Of a DNA stretch of 35,297 nt, positions 7,727 through 15,276 are shown piece after piece. Below the pieces are notes generated by a model that was given only the letters and a program-made list of their open reading frames with translations, did no database searches and was not told the DNA's origin. The DNA is taken from NCBI GenBank assembly GCA_017417315.1, contig JAFPZK010000017.1, forward strand, positions 1 through 35,297, given 5' to 3'. Within the stretch, counting starts at the first letter, position 1; each line of letters opens with the position of its first letter. The position numbers and the translations under genes were made by a program. The DNA comes from Bacteroidales bacterium. Lineage in GTDB: Bacteria > Bacteroidota > Bacteroidia > Bacteroidales > UBA3824.

Positions 7727-8656
7727 ATGAATAAGAAACAATTTTGGATATATTTGGGGTGTGTGGCGGCAGCGGTAGTCGTTTTCTTGTCAGTCGGCGA
7801 ATATTTGGTAAGGCAAGTGCCGAATACTCATAAATTTAAGCACGAATGGATGAAAAAACATCATAATGAAGTTGAAATTCTGACATTAGGCGGTTCGCAT
7901 AGTTGGGAAGGAATTAAGCCGGAAATTCTTGGCAATCACGCATTTTCTTTGGCAAATTCTTCGCAAATGTTGCAGTATGATTATTTTTTGTTTAACAATT
8001 ATGATTTTCCAAATTTGAAGGAAGTTGTCATAACAATTTCTTTCCCGACATTATTTGCTGATGATTATGAAAACGATGAGCGGAGATGGTTTAATGTGAT
8101 TTATTACAAGATTTATATGGATTGTCCGTATCATTCCGATTTCTCAAAGTATAATTTTGAGTTTTCTAATATGAAAACGTTTCAAGATAAATTGAGACAG
8201 TTTTTTCGTCGGACAGAATTGAATAGTGATGAGTACGGCTGTTCTGTTTTGAATACGGTAGAGAACAAAGATACAATACGTTGGAATAACGGTTCGGAAG
8301 CATTGGAAGCGGCTGACCGTCATAATCATATCGGTGATTTTACTCATATTGACACCAATTTGGTGAGACTGCAAAAAATAACTGATTATTGTACAAATCA
8401 CGGGGTACAATTAGTTTTGGTAACGACACCATGTTGGAATTTATATGTTGATAATTTGGATTCAGTGAGGTTAAAAAAAATGCAGGAAATAATGCAAGAT
8501 TATTGCAAACGCAATCCAAACGTTTTGTATTTCAATTATTTGACAGACAATCGTTTTGTTGCCGATGATTTTTTCAACAGCGACCATTTATCAACTATCG
8601 GTGCTGAAAAGTTCACAAGAATTCTGAAAGCGGACATCGAAAAAAATTGCAAGTAA
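7727..8656 (+). CDS. SGNH-hydrolase-like partner of MBOAT
   Basis: The protein has 309 residues with one N-terminal TM helix (about 7-27) and a periplasmic SGNH domain of the AlgX/DltD/DUF1574 type. The nucleophile motif is GGSHS (Ser57). A C-terminal FFNSDHLSTIGAEKF block holds the catalytic His287. Where the family normally has DxxH this protein has NSDH, so the usual Asp is Asn, although an Asp sits directly before the His. It directly follows an intact MBOAT, fitting the two-protein O-acylation scheme. It either completes acyl transfer or hydrolyses acyl esters, and the motif change leaves its activity open. Confidence 0.75.
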   Translation: MNKKQFWIYLGCVAAAVVVFLSVGEYLVRQVPNTHKFKHEWMKKHHNEVEILTLGGSHSWEGIKPEILGNHAFSLANSSQMLQYDYFLFNNYDFPNLKEVVITISFPTLFADDYENDERRWFNVIYYKIYMDCPYHSDFSKYNFEFSNMKTFQDKLRQFFRRTELNSDEYGCSVLNTVENKDTIRWNNGSEALEAADRHNHIGDFTHIDTNLVRLQKITDYCTNHGVQLVLVTTPCWNLYVDNLDSVRLKKMQEIMQDYCKRNPNVLYFNYLTDNRFVADDFFNSDHLSTIGAEKFTRILKADIEKNCK

Positions 8657-8669
8657 ACGAAAAATGTTT

Positions 8670-8677
8670 TACCTTTG
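8670..8677 (+). promoter_or_regulatory. -7 box for the toxin-antitoxin operon
   Basis: TACCTTTG matches TAnnTTTG, 27 nt before ATG 8704. The toxin-antitoxin pair therefore has its own promoter despite lying close behind the acyl cluster. Confidence 0.65.
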
Positions 8678-8703
8678 CGGTTGTCAACAAAAACTAAGTA
8701 AAA

Positions 8704-9003
8704 ATGAAAACAGCCGCATATAAAACAAAAACAACCACACGTTACTGCGAAATGGTCAAAAATATGACTGTCGCAGAGAGGATTGAATTGATGTCCATAC
8801 TTGTTGACAGCCTAAAAACGTCCGTACATTGGTCTTTGACGGACGACAAACCGCTTATGCCGCCCTATTCGATGGACGAAATCTATGCAAGAATAGAACA
8901 GTCGCGACGTGATTCCGCCGCAGGGCTTGGTCAGGAGAGCGAAGAAATGTTCCGTGAATTAGAAGAGGATTTTGCCTTAGATGACAATGATTACAATTAT
9001 TAG
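8704..9003 (+). CDS. Antitoxin of a ParE/RelE-type toxin-antitoxin pair
   Basis: The protein has 99 residues. The region NMTVAERIELMSILVDSL resembles the helical part of ParD-like or addiction-module antitoxins. The C-terminal half is acidic (EEMFRELEEDFALDD) and probably unstructured, as expected for the toxin-wrapping part. It lies 14 nt upstream of a ParE/RelE toxin gene, in the usual antitoxin-first order. It likely represses its own promoter (box at 8670). The assignment rests mainly on size, composition and neighbour. Confidence 0.7.
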   Translation: MKTAAYKTKTTTRYCEMVKNMTVAERIELMSILVDSLKTSVHWSLTDDKPLMPPYSMDEIYARIEQSRRDSAAGLGQESEEMFRELEEDFALDDNDYNY

Positions 9004-9017
9004 GGGGAAACATCGCA

Positions 9018-9329
9018 ATGAAAGTTATATGGATGCCATTGGCAAAAGAGGCGTTGCTTGAAACAGCAAATTATATCCGCAATGAGTTTGGCAAGATTGC
9101 CCGCGTGAAATTTATGCAAGAAGTTAAAAAGACAAGCCGTCAGATTGGTGATAATCCATATATTGGGAAAATCGAACCACTTCTTGAAAAGTTGCCTGAC
9201 GGTTATCGAAGTATGGTTGTCAAGCGAATTGATAAAATTGTTTATAGGATTGAGGAAAACACGGTGGAAGTTTCCGATTTTTGGAATTGTCGTCGCAACC
9301 CTGATGCATTGTCGGCTCGGATTGTATAG
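9018..9329 (+). CDS. RelE/ParE-family toxin
   Basis: The protein has 103 residues with the RelE/ParE fold signature: VIWMPLAKEALLETANYIRNEFG at the start (split here by family strands and helix), then DNPYIGK, a PDGYRSMVVKRIDKIVYRIEE strand block, and VEVSDFWNCRRNP at the end. ParE members poison gyrase and RelE members cut mRNA on the ribosome, and the sequence does not decide between them. It starts 14 nt after the antitoxin behind a GGGGGA-type ribosome site. Eight bases after the stop begins a 47-bp remnant of a permease 3' end. Confidence 0.8.
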   Translation: MKVIWMPLAKEALLETANYIRNEFGKIARVKFMQEVKKTSRQIGDNPYIGKIEPLLEKLPDGYRSMVVKRIDKIVYRIEENTVEVSDFWNCRRNPDALSARIV

Positions 9330-9336
9330 TGAATTT

Positions 9337-9383
9337 TCAAAGCCGCAAACGAAAACCCGGTAAAGACGTTGAAAACGGAGTAA
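9337..9383 (+). pseudogene. Remnant of a third FtsX permease (last 15 codons)
   Basis: The 47 bases match 3894-3940, the end of permease 1, with two mismatches by my count, and encode KAANENPVKTLKTE plus stop. Nothing else of the permease remains upstream: the ParE toxin stop is at 9329. This is one of four copies of this tail in the window. Confidence 0.8.
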
Positions 9384-9397
9384 AAATGTTTAATGAC

Positions 9398-10822
9398 TTA
9401 CAAAAACAAATCTTTTAAAGTCAAAACACCGACAAAATCAGATGAATGTATACCGGTATTAAGTCCGTAAGTGGTTATGAGAGTTGGCCATAGTGCCGAT
9501 TTTGTTTGAGTTTCTTCACGAAAAACATTTATACGGTTACGAAGTTTTTCACTCTCATAACCATTAAAATTGTAATCATTATTGCTATATTTGACTTCAA
9601 AAATATTGGTTATATTGTCAGCGCGTTCCAAAACAATATCAATTTGTGCTTTTGTATTGCTTTTATGACTGCGCCACGAATACATTTTAGTCGAGATTCT
9701 GTCTATATGCAGGGCTTGCTTTATTTGCTGAATATGCACCATACAGAGCCTTTCAAAACTTAGACCGAGCCAAGTATTAACTTCCGGTGTATCAATATGA
9801 TTGCTCCAATAATTTGTTTCGTTTTCTGCACGGGCAACAAATGTCAGATAAAACAATGAATAAAAATCAGTTAATTGATAAATGGCTGAGGTTTGTTTAA
9901 TCTGTTTTTGTTTCACATTATATTTACGGATAATATCGCAGTTAACAAGGTCTTCTAATTTTGCACTTAACGAACCGCTTGAATCCTTACTTAATGCTGT
10001 TTGGAGTTCTTCCCGGGTAAGTCCGTCTTTTACTTTTGAAAGTTCTCGTACAATCGCCATATACGATTCTGGTGCTTTGAAAAGAGTAGAGTACAGACGT
10101 TTGTATTCACGTCTGAGTTCTTCATCTTCCGAAAAAAACAACCTGTCAATGTTCAAAGCAAAACTTTCGCTACGATTCAAGAGACCGAGGTAATACGGGA
10201 CACCGCCAAAAACCATATATGACTGTGCAATTGAAAGTCTGTCCCATTTGAATCCGTTGCTATTTAAATACAACTCCGTTTCTTTGAGCGAAAACGGACG
10301 TAAATGTATTTCATGCGTAATTCTGTCGTGCAGTCCGCCTTTGTCATCAACGATGTTGCGTATCATCCATGAAGTGGCACTGCCGCAAACAATTAGAGTA
10401 AGATTATCTTGAAGTGATGCCCAACTGTTCCAAAAATATCCCAAAGCCCTGACAAAACCCGAACGTTGTGTATCTAATGCGGGAAGTTCATCAAAAAAAA
10501 TTATACATCGTTTTTTTTGTTCTATTTTTGTTTTTAGATAGAGTTTTAGTATGCGGAATGCTTCCATCCAAGTTTTTGTTTTTGGAGGAAGTTGACCGCT
10601 AAATTCAAACATTGCATCAGCAAATGCTTCCATTTGTTCTGACATTGTACCGTTTAGTACACCCGTCATCGTAAATGATAACTTTTTATCAAACAGGTTG
10701 TTGACTAAAAATGTTTTTCCGACACGCCGTCTTCCGTATATTGCTACAAACTCGGCATGAGGCGATGAAGTGTACCTTTTTAACGCTTCAATTTCTTTTT
10801 CTCTACCTATTAATTTTTTCAT
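9398..10822 (-). CDS. AAA-type ATPase of the archaeal-ATPase/DUF234 family
   Basis: The protein has 474 residues from ATG 10822. This start follows the -7 box closely and begins with the usual MKKLIGREKEIEALKRY, whereas the frame open to 10900 crosses the promoter. Walker A is GRRRVGKT near residue 33, Walker B is IIFFDELPALD, and GSATSWM fits sensor 1. The C-terminal part (FEVKYSNNDYNF with an upstream AQIDIVLER) matches the PD-(D/E)XK-like DUF234 domain with a D..(E/D)xK arrangement. These proteins are abundant in gut Bacteroidetes and their function is unknown. A perfect 16-bp inverted repeat lies upstream of its promoter. The gene is antisense to its neighbours. Confidence 0.85.
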   Translation of the reverse strand: MKKLIGREKEIEALKRYTSSPHAEFVAIYGRRRVGKTFLVNNLFDKKLSFTMTGVLNGTMSEQMEAFADAMFEFSGQLPPKTKTWMEAFRILKLYLKTKIEQKKRCIIFFDELPALDTQRSGFVRALGYFWNSWASLQDNLTLIVCGSATSWMIRNIVDDKGGLHDRITHEIHLRPFSLKETELYLNSNGFKWDRLSIAQSYMVFGGVPYYLGLLNRSESFALNIDRLFFSEDEELRREYKRLYSTLFKAPESYMAIVRELSKVKDGLTREELQTALSKDSSGSLSAKLEDLVNCDIIRKYNVKQKQIKQTSAIYQLTDFYSLFYLTFVARAENETNYWSNHIDTPEVNTWLGLSFERLCMVHIQQIKQALHIDRISTKMYSWRSHKSNTKAQIDIVLERADNITNIFEVKYSNNDYNFNGYESEKLRNRINVFREETQTKSALWPTLITTYGLNTGIHSSDFVGVLTLKDLFL

Positions 10823-10847
10823 CTGTTTTCTTGTTAAAACGTTGTGG

Positions 10848-10855
10848 CAAAGATA
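10848..10855 (-). promoter_or_regulatory. -7 box for the AAA ATPase
   Basis: Minus strand TATCTTTG matches TAnnTTTG, about 26 nt before ATG 10822. Confidence 0.6.
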
Positions 10856-10876
10856 ATAATAATTTTGAAAACTATT

Positions 10877-10926
10877 TGAGTTTTTTCCAAAACTATGCAA
10901 AAAACATCAATTTTGGAAAAAACTCA
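10877..10926. repeat. Perfect 16-bp inverted repeat upstream of the AAA ATPase
   Basis: TGAGTTTTTTCCAAAA (10877-10892) and TTTTGGAAAAAACTCA (10911-10926) are exact reverse complements with an 18-nt spacer. The repeat lies 22 bp upstream of the ATPase -7 box and 47 bp from the permease 2 activator sites. It could be an operator or a hairpin that insulates the two divergent promoters. Confidence 0.7.
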
Positions 10927-10972
10927 GTTATTTTATGTATGGACATTATGACGATAAATATAAAATTTAATC

Positions 10973-11010
10973 TGTAAAAAAAATTTACACCACTGTAAAA
11001 TTTCTTTACA
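10973..11010 (+). promoter_or_regulatory. Tandem inverted repeats TGTAAA-N5-TTTACA upstream of permease 2
   Basis: Two perfect inverted repeats, 10973-10989 and 10994-11010, have centres 21 bp apart, with a third half-site at 11015-11020. The distance from the second repeat to the -24 element is the same as in copy 1 (repeat end to TGG is 54 bp in both). Confidence 0.65.
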
Positions 11011-11063
11011 CTTTTTTACACAGTCAAAATCGCAACTTCCATAAAATCAAATACATAAAACTT

Positions 11064-11079
11064 TGGCACGCTGAATGTA
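11064..11079 (+). promoter_or_regulatory. Sigma-54-like -24/-12 element for permease 2
   Basis: TGGCACG-CTGA-ATGTA differs from the permease 1 element in one base only. The inferred start is near 11090, shortly before ATG 11109. Confidence 0.6.
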
Positions 11080-11108
11080 GTTTTGTTTGGTGTAAAAACA
11101 AAGTAAAA

Positions 11109-13475
11109 ATGAAAAATTTTAGATTAAAAAGTTTGTTTTCTGCATCTTCGCTTTTGAATATTGCGGGAATCGCCGTGGCTGTGGCGGCATTTTACATTAT
11201 TTTGGTCAGCACGAGTTTTGATATCAACTTCAACAAAGACATCAAAAACGCTAAAAACATTTACCAAATCTGCATTACCGATTTGGACTTTCAAGAGACG
11301 CCTTCTAATATGATTAACAGACCGTTAGGCGAAGAAATCATTAGCGGAATGCCTTTCATTGAAAACTGCGGCTGTTTCAGACGGGATTATATCGGCGATA
11401 TTTTTGCGCTTAAAAACGGCGTTTGGGAAAATCTACATTTAAAAACCGCCGCTTGTACGCCGCAACTTTTAGAAGTTTTCGGTTTTGAATTTTCAGAAGG
11501 TCAGACCGCCGGTTTTAATGCCACCGGCAAAGTGGTTATCAGTCAATCGGCGGCCGAAAAATTTGGCTTGAATATCGGCTCAATCCTCAAAACTTCTCCG
11601 CGAGATTCAGCCGTTTATGAAGTTGCGGCTGTGTTTAAGGATTTCAGCAAAAACACCGAGTTTGCCGAATACGACGTGCTTAAATTCTTGTCAAACAACG
11701 ATATAGATAATACGAGTTCTTGGAGTTACAATTATTATTTTCAAGTAAAAGACGGTACGGAAGACGTCAATAAAAAATTCGTTGAAAATTTTCAGCCCAT
11801 AATTCGCAAAATCGTTGCAAAAGATGATGAAAAGATGACCGAAGAAGAAATCGACGAAGAAGTTGCAGTATTTACCCCCGAAGCAGTCAGGTTGACGGAT
11901 TTGCAGTTTCATAACAGCGAGGGTTTCGGACACCGCGCCGACAAAAAAATAGTTTATTCTATGTTGTTGATTGCCATATTGATAATGCTGATTGCATACG
12001 TTAATTATATCAACTTTTTCTTTTCGCAAATTCCGCAAAAACTTAAAAGTGTAAACATCAGAAAAATTCACGGTTGCAGCCGTAAAAACCTGATTTTCTC
12101 GTTCATTTTTGAAGCCTTGACTTTCTCTTTTCTTGCGGTTTTGACGGCAGTTTTGATTGTTCGGAGCATTCAATCGGTACATTTGGGAGAAGTTATCGGA
12201 CATACGTTGGATTTTTCTAAAAACTTGACTGTTAGTTTCTTGACTATCGGTTTAGCGTTTACGGCGGCATTTTTGGCGAGTGTTTATCCGGCGTTTTACG
12301 TTACGAAACTTCAACCGGCTTTGGCGTTAAAAGGCATAACGGCTCAAAAAGGCAGAAACATTATCACGAAATATGTTTTAACAGGATTTCAATTCACCGC
12401 TGCTATCATCTTGATTATTTGCACGTTATTCATTCAAAGAAATAACAGTTATTTGCTGAATAAAGATTTGGGTTTCAACAAAGAAAACTTGCTAATCACT
12501 TACACTACTGACAAGATTTGTACGAAGCCGGATTTTATTCGTGAAAAACTTTTACAAAACACGGATATTCAGGATATTACGTGGGCAGGATATTTTTTAG
12601 GCGGACAAGAATCAATGGTTTATAACGAGAAATTGAACGGCGAAGATATTAAGTATCAGTGTTGTTTAGTAGCGTGGAATTTCATGGATTTTATGGGCAT
12701 AAAGGTTGTTGACGGGCGTAATTTTCAGGAGGCGGATTCAAAAACGTCTGAGCAGTTGTTGATTTTTAACGAAGAGGCACGCAAAAAGTACAATCTGAAT
12801 TTTGATTCAAAAATCGAGGACAAGAAAAGTATTATCGGTTTTTGTAATGAGTTAATTTTCAAACCGTTGCAATATCATTCGGGGGAGTTTGCATTTCAGG
12901 TTTACAATCAGAGTTATCCGTATCCGTTGCATTGTCTTTACGTCAGGACGAAAGAAGGTGCGGAAAATGCCAAGACGATGGAATTTGTGCGTCAAACTTT
13001 ACTCGATGCCGACCCTGAATATGACAATCCGATGTTTGAAATCAGCACGTATAATCACAGAATTTCAGAGGCTTACACTGGGGAAACTGATTTTGCGGCA
13101 TTGATTTCAGCCTTTACTTTTGCAGCGGTTTTAATAACGGTTATGGGGCTGACGGGAGTGGTTTTGTTTGAAACCGAAAGGCGTAGAAAAGAAATCGGAA
13201 TCCGTAAAATCAGCGGCGCGACCACGAAAGATATTTTATTGCTTTTTAACAAGCGGTTTGCGGTTTTAGTCGGCGTATGTTTTGTAATAGCCTTGCCGAT
13301 AGCGTTTTTAGCGGTTCAGAAATATTTGTCGGCGTTTGCGAATCACTGTCCCTTGAATTGGTATATTTTTGCAGCAGCATTTGTTTTAACGCTTTTGTTG
13401 TCACTTGCCGTCGTAACGTTTTCGAGCCTCAAAGCCGCAAACGAAAACCCCGTCAAGACGTTGAAGACGGAATAA
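11109..13475 (+). CDS. MacB/FtsX-family ABC transporter permease, copy 2
   Basis: The protein has 788 residues and is a full-length paralogue of the protein at 1547-3940. It has the same order: N-terminal TM, periplasmic domain, three TMs (the first is KKIVYSMLLIAILIMLIAYVN), a TM with second periplasmic domain, and the C-terminal FtsX block with ETERRRKEIGIRKISGAT. Membrane and loop segments are close to copy 1, while the two periplasmic domains differ much more, as expected if they handle different ligands or partners. Control region and 3' flank are shared with copy 1: AAAAAAGAAATTCTAAAAAA follows both stops. No ATPase is nearby. It is probably controlled by the same activator as copy 1. 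Confidence 0.85.
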   Translation: MKNFRLKSLFSASSLLNIAGIAVAVAAFYIILVSTSFDINFNKDIKNAKNIYQICITDLDFQETPSNMINRPLGEEIISGMPFIENCGCFRRDYIGDIFALKNGVWENLHLKTAACTPQLLEVFGFEFSEGQTAGFNATGKVVISQSAAEKFGLNIGSILKTSPRDSAVYEVAAVFKDFSKNTEFAEYDVLKFLSNNDIDNTSSWSYNYYFQVKDGTEDVNKKFVENFQPIIRKIVAKDDEKMTEEEIDEEVAVFTPEAVRLTDLQFHNSEGFGHRADKKIVYSMLLIAILIMLIAYVNYINFFFSQIPQKLKSVNIRKIHGCSRKNLIFSFIFEALTFSFLAVLTAVLIVRSIQSVHLGEVIGHTLDFSKNLTVSFLTIGLAFTAAFLASVYPAFYVTKLQPALALKGITAQKGRNIITKYVLTGFQFTAAIILIICTLFIQRNNSYLLNKDLGFNKENLLITYTTDKICTKPDFIREKLLQNTDIQDITWAGYFLGGQESMVYNEKLNGEDIKYQCCLVAWNFMDFMGIKVVDGRNFQEADSKTSEQLLIFNEEARKKYNLNFDSKIEDKKSIIGFCNELIFKPLQYHSGEFAFQVYNQSYPYPLHCLYVRTKEGAENAKTMEFVRQTLLDADPEYDNPMFEISTYNHRISEAYTGETDFAALISAFTFAAVLITVMGLTGVVLFETERRRKEIGIRKISGATTKDILLLFNKRFAVLVGVCFVIALPIAFLAVQKYLSAFANHCPLNWYIFAAAFVLTLLLSLAVVTFSSLKAANENPVKTLKTE

Positions 13476-13517
13476 AAAAGAAATTCTAAAAAATATTTGC
13501 AGCCGCTAAAAATTGCC

Positions 13518-13571
13518 AAGAAAACGGGAATTTTATAAACTGTCTACTTCGGCGTGTATTCTTCAAAAAGA
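13518..13571 (+). pseudogene. Fragments of a KAS III gene
   Basis: GCCAAGAAAACGGGAATT corresponds to the AKKTGI codons of the KAS III gene near 5410-5425. It is followed directly by bases for YKL.TSACI.QK, matching 5566-5600 with few changes. About 140 bases between these two blocks are absent. This suggests that a second copy of the acyl cluster once followed permease 2, as the first follows permease 1, and was deleted to scraps. Confidence 0.6.
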
Positions 13572-13629
13572 CCGAAAATGAAGAAACGGCATCCGAAACA
13601 GCGGAAAGCGTAGAGGCAGAAAAGTCGTG

Positions 13630-13725
13630 ATGTTTGGATTTGTGCAAAATTTAGGCGGTTTTATGTTTGGATTTGTGCAAAAAAATGGTGATTTTATGTT
13701 TGGATTTGTGCAGAAAGTTTTTTAA
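13630..13725 (+). repeat. Three tandem copies of a 33-bp unit
   Basis: Units start at 13630, 13663 and 13696, each with ATGTTTGGATTTGTGCA followed by a variable part. The unit is 11 codons long, so the array is also a 31-codon frame (MFGFVQ repeated three times) ending at TAA 13723-13725. The last unit runs into the -7 box of the DUF4143 ATPase remnant. The exact 33-bp spacing suggests iterated protein-binding sites. A translated leader peptide is the alternative. Confidence 0.75.
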
Positions 13726-13730
13726 CTTTG
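13723..13730 (+). promoter_or_regulatory. -7 box for the DUF4143 ATPase remnant
   Basis: TAACTTTG matches TAnnTTTG, 31 nt before ATG 13762, and directly abuts the 33-bp repeat array. Confidence 0.6.
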
Positions 13731-13761
13731 CAGAAAATCAGAACGTTAAAAGACCGCTGTT

Positions 13762-14702
13762 ATGTTTGAAAGAAACGCATTAAAATGGCTCCGAGAATGG
13801 AAGCAACGCGACGACCGCAAACCCCTCGTGGTGCGCGGAGCGAGACAGGTGGGCAAAAAAACCTTGCTGTTCCCGATCAACTGCACCCACGAGTAATGCG
13901 ACTTTTCAACACATACACGCTCATAGGCGGAATGCTGGCGGTGGTGGCTAATTATGCCAAACACGGCGACATTGTGGCACTTGATTCTATCTATCAATCG
14001 CTTTTGGCGGGCTATACCGACGACGTTGAAAAATATACCAACACAGAACCAATGCGCCAAACCATCAGATTTATAATACAATACGGTTGGCAACAGGCGG
14101 CATCGAGAATTACGTTTGAGCGTTTTGGCAACAGCAATTACAAAAGCCGCGAAATTGGTGATGCTATGCGCACCCTGCAAAAAACAATGCTCTTGGAACT
14201 TGTCTATCCCACAGTGGAACCCTCTCTTCCTCTCTCGCCCGACTTGAAGAAAAAGCCGAAACTTCTTTGGCTCGACACCGGCTTGGTCAACTATGCTGCC
14301 GGGGTTCAGTCCGAAATATTCGGCAAGGACGACATATCCGATGCTTGGCGCGGACGTATAGCCGAACACATTGTAGGTCAGGAGTTTTTGGCGCAGACAC
14401 CATCATTCTTGGAAACCCGAAATTTTTGGGTGCGTGAAGAAAAAAATTCGCAGGCGGAGATTGACTTCATATTCAAAAGCCGTCGCTATGGCATTATGCC
14501 CGTAGAAGTCAAGTCGGGACACAACGCCCATCTCAAATCCCTGCAACTCTTTATGCAGCAGTCGCCCTGCACCTCGGCGGTACGCTTTTGGGGACAACCA
14601 AAGAGTGAAGATAAAGTTGAACTGCCATCAGGTAAAATATTTACACTCAATAATTTACCGTACTATTATGCAGGAATGATAGAGAAGGTGATGGTGCAAT
14701 AA
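13762..14702 (+). pseudogene. AAA ATPase with DUF4143 domain, missing its ATPase core
   Basis: From ATG 13762 the frame reads MFERNALKWLREWKQR, then LVVRGARQVGKKT, a Walker A normally written GARQVGKTT. It then jumps to LFPINCTHE and stops at TAA 13894. In the next frame the protein continues MRLFNTYTLIGGM, then a full DUF4143 C-terminal part with LLWLDTGLVNY, RGRIAEHIVGQEFL and an endonuclease-like AEIDFIF..(17 residues)..PVEVKSG. Walker B and the rest of the ATPase domain are absent, so there is a large deletion plus a one-base loss near 13894. A frame open from 13785 gives 305 residues, but its first 40 residues are shifted and not native. The family is common in Bacteroidetes, with no settled function. 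Confidence 0.8.
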
Positions 14703-14798
14703 TTTGTTTTAACGCTTTTGCTGACACTTGCCGTCGTAACGTTTTCGAGCCTCAGAGCCGCAAACGAAAACCCTGTCAAAACGTTGAAGACGGAGTAA
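14703..14798 (+). pseudogene. Remnant of a fourth FtsX permease (last 32 codons)
   Basis: The 96 bases match 13380-13475, the end of permease 2, with six mismatches by my count. They encode FVLTLLLTLAVVTFSSL, then RAANENPVKTLKTE and stop. It begins exactly after the stop of the DUF4143 remnant, so the junction is sharp. Together with the intact permease 2 tail it forms a direct repeat around the segment 13476-14702. Confidence 0.85.
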
Positions 14799-14934
14799 AA
14801 AAACGATTTAGAGAGAAAGATTTTTGCCTAACATTTTGGGGAAACCGAGGAGTTTGGTAAAAAAATAATGGGGAAACCGAGATGTTGGGCGGAAAATGAT
14901 TTATCTGCCTATTTTGTGATACCACTTTTTGTTT

Positions 14935-14942
14935 TAATTTTG
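14935..14942 (+). promoter_or_regulatory. -7 box for the Nudix pseudogene
   Basis: TAATTTTG matches TAnnTTTG, 28 nt before ATG 14971. The promoter is intact although the gene is not. Confidence 0.5.
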
Positions 14943-14970
14943 CGCTATTGAATCTAATGATTATAAAAGT

Positions 14971-15225
14971 ATGAAAACTGACATTAAAGACCCGATGGAA
15001 TGGGAAGTTTTGGAGAGCGAATATTTGTTTCAAAGACCGTGGTTGACTGCCCGCCGCGACCGCGTTAAACTTCCTACCGGCGTAGTAATTTGAAACCACG
15101 GAAGACATCAAAATTTTCTTAACGGACGAACAAGAAGTTATCAGAATGTTGAAAAACGATGAATTTCATCAGGCAATGATGTCTGCCCCATTATGGAAGT
15201 ATTTTGCACTCAACGGGTTGATATA
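14971..15225 (+). pseudogene. Nudix hydrolase (ADP-ribose pyrophosphatase-like) lacking the catalytic core
   Basis: The first 40 codons (MEWEVLESEYLFQRPWLTAR, then RDRVKLPTGVVI) match the N-terminal strand of ADP-sugar Nudix hydrolases. The frame stops at TGA 15091. In another frame from 15092 the C-terminus follows: ETTEDIKIFL, EEV-like and LWKYFALNGLI with TAA 15223-15225. The middle, including the whole Nudix box (GX5EX7REUXEEXGU), is gone, about 90-100 residues by family length. The product cannot be catalytic. Promoter and terminator flanks are still present, so the deletion looks recent. Confidence 0.75.
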
Positions 15226-15234
15226 AAAAATATA

Positions 15235-15276
15235 AATTCCGAAAGTTGCACTTGTTTGCAACTTTCGGAATTTTTT
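15235..15276. terminator. Bidirectional terminator between Nudix remnant and ABC operon
   Basis: A perfect 16-bp stem, AATTCCGAAAGTTGCA (15235-15250) with 15257-15272, is followed by a T run on the plus strand and T-rich sequence on the minus strand. It ends the minus-strand ABC operon right after its last stop codon. Confidence 0.85.

Noticed and set aside
13572..13629. Third KAS III fragment (ENEETAS.. resembling ENETASDMAV of the KAS III protein)
   Set aside because: The match is short and low-complexity and would be out of order relative to the other fragments, so chance similarity is likely.
13630..13725. CRISPR array at the three 33-bp repeats
   Set aside because: Units are directly adjacent with no unique spacers, there are only three, and no cas genes are nearby.
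8704..15225. Insertion sequence or integrase explaining the cargo blocks
   Set aside because: No transposase or recombinase frame and no terminal inverted repeats around the cargo were found.
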